A stretch of 64,000 bases of DNA from an uncultured Bacilli bacterium (GCA_944358305.1 CALVQK010000004.1:1-64000); one strand, 5' to 3'; positions 1-8,503 are shown, counted from the stretch's first letter. Notes: a model not told the origin generated them from the letters alone. A program made the numbers and translations.

Positions 1-73
1 CAGCATGAACAGAAACTACAGAACAAAAAATGCCGAATATAAATATTCCTAATATAATCTTAAGTTTTTTCAT
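1..73 (-). CDS. Partial secreted or membrane protein, N-terminus only
   Basis: The first 24 codons of a gene run off the left edge of the window. They read as a classic signal peptide: Met-Lys-Lys-Leu-Lys, then a hydrophobic core ending in Cys-Ser-Val-Val-Ser-Val-His-Ala. A GAGGAGG ribosome-binding site lies 7 bases before the ATG at 71-73. The gene overlaps the end of the upstream acyltransferase by 14 bases, so it is the next cistron of the polysaccharide operon. It is probably an exported cell-envelope protein, but the mature part is not visible. Confidence 0.7.
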   Translation of the reverse strand, partial: MKKLKIILGIFIFGIFCSVVSVHA

Positions 74-1097
74 AATTTAGCCTCCTCGTAATTATATATT
101 TAATTCTATCATACAAATAATATATTAACAATGTGAGTATAATCATAAAAATTGTCACTATAATATTCTTTCCACTCATTAAATCAATGTTAATAGCATC
201 TTGAATCTTATAATAAACTTTAAATATTAATCTTTGTGTACAAAACATCAATAAAGATAAAAAACTAAATCTAACTAAAACATCAGCAAACTTAGTATTA
301 AATTTATTTTTACAAAGCTCAAGCTTTTTTGAAATTAAAACATATACATAAATACTAATAATAGCAGCTACTAAATACAAAAAATAATTATTATAAATGC
401 TTGTTGACATATTAACCCTGCCATTTAATAAAGAAAGATAAAAAGAAATTATTAACAATATACAAACTTGAAAAATAAAAACTATATTATTATGTAAAAC
501 TTTATTAATAACTTTATTAATTTTTACTTTATTCAACTTATATAAATATCCTAAGTAAAATACTAACAAAGCATGGGGAACAATTTCTAATCCAAAATAT
601 AATTTTATTTGTTTAATATTTAAAAAAACACAAATTACTAACAATATTATTGTTGTAATTAAAGCAAAAATTGGTTTTTCAATTTTAATACTTTTTCTTA
701 TAATATAAAAGAAAATTAATGTAAAAAACATAATAATCAAAAACCAAAGTGAAGAATTAAAGGCAAAAGATCCATTAACAAAAAAGTAAGTAGCTAGTAT
801 TTCACTTTTTGATAAATATATTCCTTCTAGAAAATAAGTTACTAAAATTGAAATAAATGCAAAAAGAAAATATGGAACAAGTAAATTTTTAACTTTACGC
901 TTCAAAAAAGTTTTAAAGTTTTTTTCTTGATGATATAAATAACCGGATATAAAGAAGAAAAGAGGCATATGAAAAGAGTAAATATAAATTTTAGCATATC
1001 CTTCATATAATACCAAATGTCCTATTACAACAAGAATTGCACCTATTCCTTTTAATATATCAGCCCACCGTTCTCTCTCTCTAACCAAAGCATTCAC
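60..1097 (-). CDS. Acyltransferase family 3 membrane protein
   Basis: Integral membrane acyltransferase of the Acyl_transf_3 (OafA/OatA/WecH-like) family, expected to acetylate or succinylate a cell-surface sugar. The N-terminus has the family signature: ADILKGIGAILVVIGHL with the conserved His, then FHMPLFFFISGYLY. About ten hydrophobic segments follow over 345 residues, the usual length. There is no SGNH domain. The GTG start at 1097 overlaps the preceding glycosyltransferase stop by 4 bases, but its AAGGAA lies directly against it. A TTG nine bases downstream has better spacing, so the start is uncertain. The acyl donor and substrate cannot be read from sequence. Confidence 0.88.
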   Translation of the reverse strand: MNALVRERERWADILKGIGAILVVIGHLVLYEGYAKIYIYSFHMPLFFFISGYLYHQEKNFKTFLKRKVKNLLVPYFLFAFISILVTYFLEGIYLSKSEILATYFFVNGSFAFNSSLWFLIIMFFTLIFFYIIRKSIKIEKPIFALITTIILLVICVFLNIKQIKLYFGLEIVPHALLVFYLGYLYKLNKVKINKVINKVLHNNIVFIFQVCILLIISFYLSLLNGRVNMSTSIYNNYFLYLVAAIISIYVYVLISKKLELCKNKFNTKFADVLVRFSFLSLLMFCTQRLIFKVYYKIQDAINIDLMSGKNIIVTIFMIILTLLIYYLYDRIKYIITRRLNYEKT

Positions 1098-2035
1098 TTC
1101 CTTACATACAAATCACAATAAAGTTTACTTAAACCTTTATTCTTTTCTATAAATGATTTTAACATATTTCTTTCTTTAAAGTAACTATTTTGCCTATAAT
1201 TAGGAATATTTCTTTCAAAATAATCAAAAGTACTATCAATAAATTTATTTCTAAGTTTTTTATCGCTTATATTTCTTTGCTGAATATTATAATTAACTAA
1301 TATCTTAATAGTTAACATATCAACAACATCTCTACTCCAATCATAATTTTTAAAATAACCTCTAATAATATCTACAATCTTTATAATATCAAATATTCTC
1401 TCATCCCTAACTGTAGTCTCACTTTTATCATGAACCATATAATAGACTAAAGCCTTATTAACTTTACCAATATTTTTAGATTTAAGTAATGCTAAAGCGA
1501 CAAAAGGAGCATCCTCATATTTTAAATCTTCCACAAATTTTATCTTATTATCTTTAATTAAATCACTTCTATAAATCTTATTCCAAGGAGCAAGGTTAAT
1601 ATCTAATAAAAGTTTAGGATTATCTTTTAAAGAAGTATTTTTAAAATCATTAATTTTTTCTTCTAAAACATTGCTATTAACTCTATAAAAATCACACACT
1701 ACAAGATCTAATTTTTCCTTTTCTATTCTTTTATATAATACTTCGCAAGCATCAGTCTTTAAATAATCATCACTATCTAAAAACATAATATATTTACCAG
1801 TACTTTTATTAATACCAAAATTTCTTGTCTTACCTATACCATGATTACTTCTTTTAAAATATTTAATTCTATCATCTTCATAACTTTTTATAATAGATTC
1901 ACTATCATCAGTAGAACCGTCATTAATCAAAATAAATTCTAACTCTTTTTTAGTTTGATTAACTAAAGAATCTAAACACTTCTTTAAATACTTACTAGCA
2001 TTATAAATTGGTACTATTATACTTATATCAACCAT
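1094..2035 (-). CDS. Glycosyltransferase family 2
   Basis: Cytosolic-face GT-A glycosyltransferase using a nucleotide sugar to extend a lipid-linked surface polysaccharide. Visible motifs: ISIIVPIYNASKYLKKCLDS (residues 4-23), INDGSTDDS, and the DXD-type metal-binding motif LDSDDY near residue 87, followed by a GNT-II-like acceptor half. It has 313 residues, typical for bacterial GT2. A strong AGGAGGT precedes the ATG. It sits two bases after the next GT2 and shares the operon. Linkage and sugar are not predictable. Confidence 0.9.
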   Translation of the reverse strand: MVDISIIVPIYNASKYLKKCLDSLVNQTKKELEFILINDGSTDDSESIIKSYEDDRIKYFKRSNHGIGKTRNFGINKSTGKYIMFLDSDDYLKTDACEVLYKRIEKEKLDLVVCDFYRVNSNVLEEKINDFKNTSLKDNPKLLLDINLAPWNKIYRSDLIKDNKIKFVEDLKYEDAPFVALALLKSKNIGKVNKALVYYMVHDKSETTVRDERIFDIIKIVDIIRGYFKNYDWSRDVVDMLTIKILVNYNIQQRNISDKKLRNKFIDSTFDYFERNIPNYRQNSYFKERNMLKSFIEKNKGLSKLYCDLYVRK

Positions 2036-2037
2036 AA

Positions 2038-2958
2038 CTACCTCCTATAATATAATTTAGGACTTAATTTAACTAAAGTCTTTTTAATTTTTCTTCCTAA
2101 ATTATCATCAAGTAAATTATCAAACACCTTATCTTTCTTCAATCTATTTAAAGCTTCTTTATAATCCTTACCTTCTAACTCAGTTATTTTTAAAATTAAA
2201 CTATTACTAATAAAACTCATAAAATAGGTCTTATCCAATTTAGTTTTATTTATCTCTTTAACTAAATATAAATAATGATCATAAAAGTCTTTTACTTTCT
2301 TTTCCGTTTTAGCATAATCACTACTATTCATAATACTGCCGTCTCTTTGATAATAACAGTATCCTAAATAATCAATGCTATTAACTACTTTAGATTTAAT
2401 AATAACTAAAGGTATAAGTCCAAAATCTTCATGGTATGTTCCCTTCTTAAAAGAAAATTTTTCTTTTAAATAATACTCTCTTTTAATAGCATAAGCCCAA
2501 GCATTTTCTACAAAGTGATATTTTGTAATTAACTTAAAAGCTTCTACTCCATCTTTATTTTCAAAAGGTTCCTCTTTATAATTAATATAATCTTTATTAT
2601 CAAAAACTTCTTTTATTTGAAATCTTACTAAATCAGGATTATTAAATAAAGACTCATTTATCTCTTTTAATAAATCTTTTTCTATATAATCATCACTATC
2701 TAAAAATATTAAATAATCTCCACTTGATACCTTAACCCCATTATTACGAGCCATACTTAAACCTTGATTTTCTTGATTTATTACCTTATAAGGATATTTA
2801 CTAATAATATTAGAACTATTATCAGTAGACCCATCATTAATAATAATAACCTCATAGTCAGTAAAGCTTTGCTTACTTATACTATCTAAACATCTTTTTA
2901 AATATTTTTCTGTATTATAAACAGGAACAATTATACTAAACCTAGGTTTTTTCTGCAT
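2038..2958 (-). CDS. Glycosyltransferase family 2
   Basis: Second GT2 enzyme of the same operon (306 residues). Motifs are FSIIVPVYNTEKYLKRCLDS near the N-terminus, IINDGSTDNS, and FLDSDDYIEK with the metal-binding aspartates. It resembles EpsJ/CpsJ-type enzymes that add single sugars to undecaprenyl-linked repeat units. The start codon overlaps the stop of the polymerase/GT4 fusion by one base (TAATG), indicating translational coupling. It is similar to the neighbouring GT2 in its first 100 residues only, so the pair probably have different acceptors. Confidence 0.9.
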   Translation of the reverse strand: MQKKPRFSIIVPVYNTEKYLKRCLDSISKQSFTDYEVIIINDGSTDNSSNIISKYPYKVINQENQGLSMARNNGVKVSSGDYLIFLDSDDYIEKDLLKEINESLFNNPDLVRFQIKEVFDNKDYINYKEEPFENKDGVEAFKLITKYHFVENAWAYAIKREYYLKEKFSFKKGTYHEDFGLIPLVIIKSKVVNSIDYLGYCYYQRDGSIMNSSDYAKTEKKVKDFYDHYLYLVKEINKTKLDKTYFMSFISNSLILKITELEGKDYKEALNRLKKDKVFDNLLDDNLGRKIKKTLVKLSPKLYYRR

Positions 2959-5279
2959 TAGAAATCACCTCCATCAAAGATAGTCTCTAATTTTTCCATT
3001 CGCACATTTTGTATTTCTTCTAAATCTAAAAAAGTATCAGTCTTTTTCTTACTATTTAATATTTCTTTAACCTTCTCTAACATTTTCATCTCATTAGAAG
3101 GAATAACTTCACCATAATTTTTACCAATCTTTAAATAATCATCACTAACTTTAATCGTCGTAATTAATTTTTTCTTTAAAGCAAGTCCTTCTAAATAAAC
3201 TACTGGGAACCCTTCATAAAGAGAAGTTAAAATTAAATAATCACCCTTTTTCATATAAGGATAAGGATTTATTTTAGAACCTACAAAAACGACTCTATCT
3301 TCTATTTTTAGTTTCTTAACTTCCTTGACATAGTCTTCTCTACTAGGACCATCTCCTACTACCCAAAGAACAACATTATCAAAATTTGCAACTAATTTAA
3401 AAGCTCTACCTAATTTTTTAGAAGCATCATCAAGTCTACCCACAAAGACAAATAAAGTCTTGCCTCTTGGTTTAGTTAAAGATATTTTTTCTTTACTTAA
3501 AGCCTCTATTTCTTCTAAATTAATAAAATTATTAAAAACAAAACATCTATTCTTTAAGAAAGGATATATCTTTGTAAATTTGCGACATGATTCTAAAGAA
3601 ACAAAGAAAATAGTTTTAAAATCATAAATCCCTCTAGTATCAAAGAATCTTCTAAAATCTTCTAAATCTGGATAGATATAACTATAATCACTATGAACAT
3701 AAATAGAATTGTTTATTGATGATAGTTTAGATATTTTATTACCACTATAACTGTAAGTAGCATAACAACAACTAAAGTCAAAGGTGTGATAATTAAATAA
3801 AGCATAACTACATCTTCTTAAAATATTAACTCCTTTTCTTATTATTTTATTTTTATTATTAGAAACTTTAAATTCTTTTACGTTAATAGATTTATCTAAC
3901 TTTTCTAAAAGTTCACCTTTAGCATCTTCTAATATTATTGTTACTTGATATTTATTTTTATCTATCTTATTAACTAAATTAACTAAAGATTTTTCAATAC
4001 CACCGAGCTTTAAATTAACGCCTGTAAATAATAAACATTTCTTATCATTTTTAACAAGAGATAACAAAATGAATGAAACAAGGCCACTAACAGCAGGAGC
4101 GGTTATGATATGCCCTGTAAATAATGATAATACTATAATTAAGAAAAGACTTAAATATAACATCAACTGTCTAAATGAGAAAGCTTTTCTTTCCTGTAAA
4201 ACTGATATTAAAACATATATATATGGTACAAAAAAGATAATAAAACCAGCGACTCCTTGATTATAATAAACGTCAAAATAATCCATTTCTATACTTTTTA
4301 ATTCTTTACCATTATCATAATAACCAAGACCAAAGATTTTTTGATAAGTATTCGCTTCATCATACAACTTTTCTTTATTATTTAAGAAAGTCAATCTTTG
4401 ACTAAAGATAAAATGATCAACTAACCTCTCATCTTTAAAAATATCAAAAATATTATCAACTTTTAAATAATCAAGATGTACTTCTATATTCTTGTAAAAA
4501 CTAGTTCTAGGTGCAACTATTATAAGAACAAGTCCTAATGCCACAATAATCGCTGTAAAAGTTGTTACAACATGATATTTCTTATCTATAAAAGATTTAT
4601 ATAATATATAAATAAAAACTACAAAAAGACTTATTATTAAAGCAAGAAGTGGTGTCTTAGTTCCTACACTTAATATAACAACTAAATAAATAAACGTAAT
4701 AAATAACTTAAATATTAAGTTTTTACTTTCATAAAAAATAATAAATAAAATAGGTGTCAATATTGCTATAATAGCACTAATCTCATTCGCAGAATTATAA
4801 AATCCTAATGTTCCTTCTTTAGTAATGGCATAACTTTCAAAACCTACTCCTAATGCTAAAGGAATAAATATTAATATTAAATATAAACATAAAGTTATAA
4901 CTAAACTAAGAGTTGTAATCTTAATTTCTTTTCTAATACTAAATAAAGATATTAAAAGTAAAGGGAAATAGAATAATCTAAAAGTATTTTGAATCTCCCT
5001 AAAATAATTAGGATTCTCTTTAAAAAGAGTTAATCCTAATATAAATAACAATAAATAAATACCAAAGATTCCAAAATACACTAAATTACTTTTTTTCTTA
5101 TAAATAAAAGTAGCAACATAAAAAATAAAGAATAAGAAAAGTATTCTTAAAACTAAACCCAAAGTTAAACTAATATCAAAAATATGCAACATTACTCCTG
5201 TAACAAAATCAATAATAGGTCCACTTAAAAGGAATAACATACATATTATACTAATATTTTTTTTAATAAAAGAAGACAT
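2958..5279 (-). CDS. Wzy-like polymerase fused to GT4 glycosyltransferase
   Basis: A 773-residue two-part protein. Residues 1 to about 405 are a polytopic membrane region with about eleven hydrophobic helices and a large central extracytoplasmic loop, as in O-antigen ligase/polymerase (Wzy/WaaL) proteins. From about residue 415 a GT-B fold of family GT4 begins: LLFTGVNLKLGGIEKSLVNL, then FVGRLDDASKK, VVGDGPSRED and LTSLYEGFPVVYLEGLAL with the nucleotide-sugar-binding glutamates. The two activities are usually separate genes. The reading frame is continuous, with no second ribosome-binding site seen at the junction. Probable role: polymerisation of exported repeat units plus a sugar addition on the cytosolic side. 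Confidence 0.85.
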   Translation of the reverse strand: MSSFIKKNISIICMLFLLSGPIIDFVTGVMLHIFDISLTLGLVLRILFLFFIFYVATFIYKKKSNLVYFGIFGIYLLLFILGLTLFKENPNYFREIQNTFRLFYFPLLLISLFSIRKEIKITTLSLVITLCLYLILIFIPLALGVGFESYAITKEGTLGFYNSANEISAIIAILTPILFIIFYESKNLIFKLFITFIYLVVILSVGTKTPLLALIISLFVVFIYILYKSFIDKKYHVVTTFTAIIVALGLVLIIVAPRTSFYKNIEVHLDYLKVDNIFDIFKDERLVDHFIFSQRLTFLNNKEKLYDEANTYQKIFGLGYYDNGKELKSIEMDYFDVYYNQGVAGFIIFFVPYIYVLISVLQERKAFSFRQLMLYLSLFLIIVLSLFTGHIITAPAVSGLVSFILLSLVKNDKKCLLFTGVNLKLGGIEKSLVNLVNKIDKNKYQVTIILEDAKGELLEKLDKSINVKEFKVSNNKNKIIRKGVNILRRCSYALFNYHTFDFSCCYATYSYSGNKISKLSSINNSIYVHSDYSYIYPDLEDFRRFFDTRGIYDFKTIFFVSLESCRKFTKIYPFLKNRCFVFNNFINLEEIEALSKEKISLTKPRGKTLFVFVGRLDDASKKLGRAFKLVANFDNVVLWVVGDGPSREDYVKEVKKLKIEDRVVFVGSKINPYPYMKKGDYLILTSLYEGFPVVYLEGLALKKKLITTIKVSDDYLKIGKNYGEVIPSNEMKMLEKVKEILNSKKKTDTFLDLEEIQNVRMEKLETIFDGGDF

Positions 5280-5283
5280 TCTA

Positions 5284-6231
5284 TCACTTCCTTCTTTTTG
5301 AATCTTTTTCTGTTTCTCTAACTATATAAATAGGTCTATCCTTTACTTCTGTATAAGTTTTAGAAATATAAGCACCACTAATACCTGTACAGAAAAGTTG
5401 AACGCCACTTAAGAAAAACATAATACATACTAAAGAAGGCCATCCTGCTACAGGATCTCCAAAAATTAAAGTTCTAATAATAATGAAAATAACAGAAATT
5501 AAAGAAATTAAACAAAATAATACTCCAACAAAAACTGCAATAGTTAAAGGCACAGTTGAAAAACCAATAATTGCATCAATCGCATAAGTAAATAATTTAA
5601 AGATACTCCATTTACTAGCACCAGCTACTCTTTTTGGAACTTTATAAGTTAACCATTTAGTTTTAAAGCCAACAAAGCTGAATATTCCTTTACTATAACG
5701 ATTATACTCTTTTAATTCTAGTATTGCATTTACCATTTGTCTCGTCATTAATCTAAAATCCCTAGCCCCTGGAACCATTTCTACTTTTGATAATTTAGAT
5801 ATTAACCTATAATAACATCTTGTTAAAAATCTTCTAAAGATACCATATTCTTTATGAGCATCTGTCTTAAGTCCTACACAATCAACATCTTCTGTTGTAA
5901 TAATTTTATACATCTTCTCTATAAGTTCAGGTGGATCTTGTAAATCAGCATCAAGTAAAGTTACATAGTCTCCGGTACTATAAACAAGTCCTGCATAAAT
6001 AGCTGCTTCTTTTCCAAAATTTCTTGAAAAAGAAATATACCTAACATTCTTATCTTTTTTTGAAAGATCTTTAATAACATTAATAGTCTTATCACTACTA
6101 CCATCATCTACAAAAATAAGTTCAAAGGAAACATCTTTCATCTTATTAATTACTTTATTAATAGTATCATAAAATAAAGGAATTGATTCTTCTTCGTTAT
6201 AACAAGGTACAATAACAGATATTTTATTCAT
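5284..6231 (-). CDS. Polyisoprenyl-phosphate glycosyltransferase (GtrB/DPM-like)
   Basis: GT2 enzyme that loads a sugar onto undecaprenyl phosphate. The catalytic domain shows ISVIVPCYNEEESIPLFY, FVDDGSSDKT, LDADLQDPPE and the amphipathic RFLTR/YRLISK region. Two transmembrane helices follow at about residues 225-250 and 262-285, as in GtrB and YkoT/CsbB. The ATG at 6231 is preferred over the upstream GTG at 6240 because GGTGG lies 5 bases before it. The next gene upstream encodes GtrA, the usual partner that flips the lipid-linked sugar. Together they probably glycosylate an envelope polymer such as teichoic acid or polysaccharide. Confidence 0.92.
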   Translation of the reverse strand: MNKISVIVPCYNEEESIPLFYDTINKVINKMKDVSFELIFVDDGSSDKTINVIKDLSKKDKNVRYISFSRNFGKEAAIYAGLVYSTGDYVTLLDADLQDPPELIEKMYKIITTEDVDCVGLKTDAHKEYGIFRRFLTRCYYRLISKLSKVEMVPGARDFRLMTRQMVNAILELKEYNRYSKGIFSFVGFKTKWLTYKVPKRVAGASKWSIFKLFTYAIDAIIGFSTVPLTIAVFVGVLFCLISLISVIFIIIRTLIFGDPVAGWPSLVCIMFFLSGVQLFCTGISGAYISKTYTEVKDRPIYIVRETEKDSKRRK

Positions 6232-6240
6232 ATTAACCAC

Positions 6241-6693
6241 CTATTCTAAAAACATTTTTCTAGTCACAAAATTGAAAATCATTACAATAGCAGTTGAGAT
6301 AATTTTCATAAACATTGCATTAATACCTAATATATCAACACCTATTTTCATAATAATTAAAGTTAAGATAAGACCAACAATACTAAGAACTATAAAAATA
6401 ACAAAGTTTTTCTTTGGATCTTTTTCTTTATTTACATCAAAAACCCATTTAATGCTAGCAATATAATTATATATAACTGATATTGTAAATGATAAAATAG
6501 CACTAATTATATAATAAATATGCAATATATCATTAGCTATAAAGAAAACAAACCAATCTATTAATGTCGCAATAACTCCTACAACACCAAACTTAAATAT
6601 TTGAATTAATAACTTACGAGTTTTAGATTTAAACTTTAAATGCAATATATTACACACTTTATCAAATAGCCATTCAACTTTATCTTTTTCCAT
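6241..6693 (-). CDS. GtrA family membrane protein
   Basis: Small membrane protein (150 residues) with four transmembrane helices in two pairs. It carries the GtrA signature QIFKFGVVGVIATLIDWFVF and NYIASIKWVF. Family members are proposed to flip undecaprenyl-phosphate-linked glucose or other sugars across the membrane. It is followed immediately (9 bases) by its GT2 partner. An AAGGAGAG site lies before the ATG, and the preceding gap of about 45 bases suggests the polysaccharide operon begins here. Confidence 0.92.
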   Translation of the reverse strand: MEKDKVEWLFDKVCNILHLKFKSKTRKLLIQIFKFGVVGVIATLIDWFVFFIANDILHIYYIISAILSFTISVIYNYIASIKWVFDVNKEKDPKKNFVIFIVLSIVGLILTLIIMKIGVDILGINAMFMKIISTAIVMIFNFVTRKMFLE

Positions 6694-6737
6694 ACTTCTC
6701 TCCTTGATTCAGTTATAGTATAACATATAATACCTAG

Positions 6738-7559
6738 CTAGTCTAAATATTTCTTAAGCTCTTCTGTAATAACTTCATAACCACGATCATTAGGATGAAG
6801 CCCATCGTCAGTATACTCTTCGCTAAAATTACCCTCATCATCAAGTAATAAATTATACATATCAATATAAGTACAATTGTTACCCTCACAATATTCTTTC
6901 AATCTGTTATTAATTTCCATAATATCTGCATTATTTCTCTCATCAACAACTGTTTTATCTATACCATCATTAACAGGATAAATTGCTTCAACATAAACTT
7001 CTATCTGAGGATTATCAATTTTAATATCCGATATTATTTTTTCGATATTAGAAACTATTTCTTCAACTTCCATATTATGAATTAAATCATTAGTACCAAT
7101 CAATAAAAATACTTTAGAAGGATTATAATTATACACCCTATTCTTCATGTCATTTAAAATATCCGTTGTTGTATTACCAGAAACACCACTATTAACAACA
7201 GGCAAGCCTTTATAATATTCATCCAAATCATAAAAGTCTGTAATTGAATCTCCTAAAAACAAATAATTAGTATATTCACTTTTCAAATTATCTATCATAG
7301 TACTATACTCTTCTTCATTTTTATCAATAGTAGAATTTAAATCGTCAATAGAAGAAGTTAAACTATTAGTCCTTAGTAAAAAAAATGCATTAAAGAAAAT
7401 ACTAACAACTAGTATAAATAAAACTACTTTGTTATTGCTATTTTTCTTAACATTATTAGGACGTGCAGATGAATTATTTTTATAATAAATCTTTTTATTT
7501 TTTTCAATTCTTGTACTATATTTTTGTTTTTTCTGTTTTTTTCCTGTAGACTTACTCAT
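6738..7559 (-). CDS. Membrane-anchored SGNH/GDSL hydrolase
   Basis: Esterase-type hydrolase of the SGNH superfamily. Block I is YLFLGDSITDFYDL with the nucleophilic Ser, block II is NSGVSGNTT, block III is LLIGTNDL, and block V is DDGLHPNDRGY with the catalytic Asp-His. The N-terminus is a Lys-rich tail followed by one transmembrane helix (VVLFILVVSIFFNAFFLL), so the catalytic domain should face outward. The start at 7559 is chosen because AAGGGG lies 7 bases upstream. A longer reading from 7637 would lack a ribosome-binding site and overlap the toxin stop. A likely role is deacetylation of envelope glycans. Confidence 0.85.
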   Translation of the reverse strand: MSKSTGKKQKKQKYSTRIEKNKKIYYKNNSSARPNNVKKNSNNKVVLFILVVSIFFNAFFLLRTNSLTSSIDDLNSTIDKNEEEYSTMIDNLKSEYTNYLFLGDSITDFYDLDEYYKGLPVVNSGVSGNTTTDILNDMKNRVYNYNPSKVFLLIGTNDLIHNMEVEEIVSNIEKIISDIKIDNPQIEVYVEAIYPVNDGIDKTVVDERNNADIMEINNRLKEYCEGNNCTYIDMYNLLLDDEGNFSEEYTDDGLHPNDRGYEVITEELKKYLD

Positions 7560-7623
7560 AGCAATTCCCCTTTTCATACCAATAAGAGTATACCATAAAT
7601 ATTTGCACTTTAACATTGAAAGA

Positions 7624-7651
7624 AAAAAACTTGACATTATTTGCCAAGTTC
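7624..7651 (-). terminator. Rho-independent terminator after type III toxin gene
   Basis: On the minus strand AACTTG and CAAGTT form a stem, followed by a run of seven T. The toxin stop codon lies inside the loop. It separates the toxin from the SGNH hydrolase gene. Confidence 0.6.
7634..7648. repeat. 15-bp direct repeat, left copy flanking toxin-antitoxin module
   Basis: ACATTATTTGCCAAG occurs here and again at 8479-8493 in the same orientation. The left copy covers the last codons of the toxin gene. The two copies bracket the toxin-antitoxin module at a distance of 845 bp, as would be left by an insertion or site-specific duplication. Confidence 0.6.
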
Positions 7652-8107
7652 TTCAAGCATCATTTCTTTTATTTTATCAATATCAGGGAAAAATAAATTA
7701 ATTCCTTGTTTCTTTAAAGACAATAGATAATTAAAATTACTTAATATTTCATCTTTTAATGTATCTATTACTTTAAGTGGTTTTCCATTTATTATATGTG
7801 GATGATCAATATATTTTTCTAATGTAGGAAATGCATTTTGTAATAATATAACTGATTTCTTATTGGCAATTTTTCTTATCATTATAGAACGGCAATCTCC
7901 ATATTTTTTAACCTTTTTATCTATTATAGATTGATATTTAGAAACTTTACTGCTTAAAGGAATAAACCATAGTATATCCTTGTCTCTAATAGTAAAATAA
8001 GTAGGTCTAGCCCTTCCATTTTCATGATTTATCATTAACCCTTTATCATTTATTTTGTCAAAAAAATCATCCTTTATATGGTAAATATATCCTGTTTCAA
8101 CTTTCAT
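7637..8107 (-). CDS. cptN: Type III toxin, CptN/ToxN-like endoribonuclease
   Basis: A 156-residue protein recognised as a ToxN/AbiQ-superfamily endoribonuclease of CptIN type. The N-terminal strand ETGYIYHIKDDFFDKIND, the RPTYFTIRDKDILWFIPLSS segment and the C-terminal LKKQGINLFFPDIDKI are as in this family. Such toxins cut cellular RNA and are held inactive by their own RNA repeats. The context fits exactly: a promoter, two tandem 50-nt repeats and a terminator precede the gene on the same strand, so most transcription yields antitoxin RNA and read-through yields toxin. An AGGGGGTG site precedes the ATG. The cptN label is by resemblance and not verified by search. Confidence 0.82.
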   Translation of the reverse strand: MKVETGYIYHIKDDFFDKINDKGLMINHENGRARPTYFTIRDKDILWFIPLSSKVSKYQSIIDKKVKKYGDCRSIMIRKIANKKSVILLQNAFPTLEKYIDHPHIINGKPLKVIDTLKDEILSNFNYLLSLKKQGINLFFPDIDKIKEMMLEELGK

Positions 8108-8197
8108 TTAACATACACCCCCTAATAATAAATATAACTTGTAACTAAAATATATCAAATTATAATTATGTTTACAAGTACAAAAGTTCGTTTTTTT

Positions 8198-8235
8198 AAA
8201 GAAAAGAAAACTTTACTCAAAAGAATAAAGTTTTC
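8198..8235 (-). terminator. Terminator between antitoxin RNA and toxin gene
   Basis: GAAAACTTTA and TAAAGTTTTC (8206-8215 and 8226-8235) form a perfect 10-bp stem with a 10-nt loop, followed by TTTTCTTT on the minus strand. This leaky terminator sits where type III modules set the antitoxin-to-toxin ratio. Confidence 0.75.
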
Positions 8236-8237
8236 AA

Positions 8238-8343
8238 ACATTTTCGATCGGAATAATTTATAACCCGCACCATCCGAGAGCGGTTAACATTTCACGATTG
8301 GAATAATTTATAACCCGCACCATCCAAGAGCGGCTAACATTTA
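8238..8343. repeat. Tandem antitoxin repeats
   Basis: Two near-identical 50-bp units, differing at a few positions, plus a short AACATTT remnant of a further unit at 8238. They encode the RNA antitoxin. Confidence 0.85.
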
Positions 8344-8370
8344 CATATTACATTTCTTAAATGCAATAAT

Positions 8371-8399
8371 AATATACTATATTTTGACATATATGTCAA
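8371..8399 (-). promoter_or_regulatory. Promoter of antitoxin-toxin operon
   Basis: A consensus TTGACA (8394-8399), a 17-bp spacer and TATATT (8371-8376) on the minus strand. The -35 box lies within the perfect 16-bp palindrome TTGACATATATGTCAA (8384-8399), which could be an operator or a second -35 box on the opposite strand. Confidence 0.75.
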
Positions 8400-8478
8400 T
8401 AAGTATACATTTATATTATATTCACTTGTTAATAAAATACAATTGTTTTTATAATTAAAATAGTATTTAAAAGGTTTT

Positions 8479-8493
8479 ACATTATTTGCCAAG
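8479..8493. repeat. 15-bp direct repeat, right copy flanking toxin-antitoxin module
   Basis: Second copy of ACATTATTTGCCAAG (left copy at 7634-7648). It lies upstream of the promoter of the adjacent peptidase gene. Confidence 0.6.
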
Positions 8494-8503
8494 ATTATAA
8501 TTA

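Larger units (their letters stand above)
8198..8364 (-). ncRNA. cptI: Type III antitoxin RNA (CptI/ToxI-like), two 50-nt repeats
   Basis: Two tandem repeats with an exact 50-nt period (core copies at 8251-8286 and 8301-8336) lie between a strong promoter and the terminator. Each repeat has CCGC...GCGG as one stem. A second pairing, TTGGA with TCCAA in one copy, becomes TCGGA with TCCGA in the other, a compensatory change that supports an H-type pseudoknot. This is the architecture of type III antitoxins, whose transcript is cut into repeat units by the toxin and then inhibits it. Ends are predicted from promoter and terminator. Confidence 0.8.

Noticed and set aside
4069-4260. Open frame on the plus strand inside the polymerase gene
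   Set aside because: It lies opposite a coherent membrane-protein coding region, has no ribosome-binding site and no recognisable content.
8198-8345. CRISPR array
   Set aside because: Only two 50-bp units lie directly adjacent, with no unique spacers and no cas genes. They fit a type III antitoxin.
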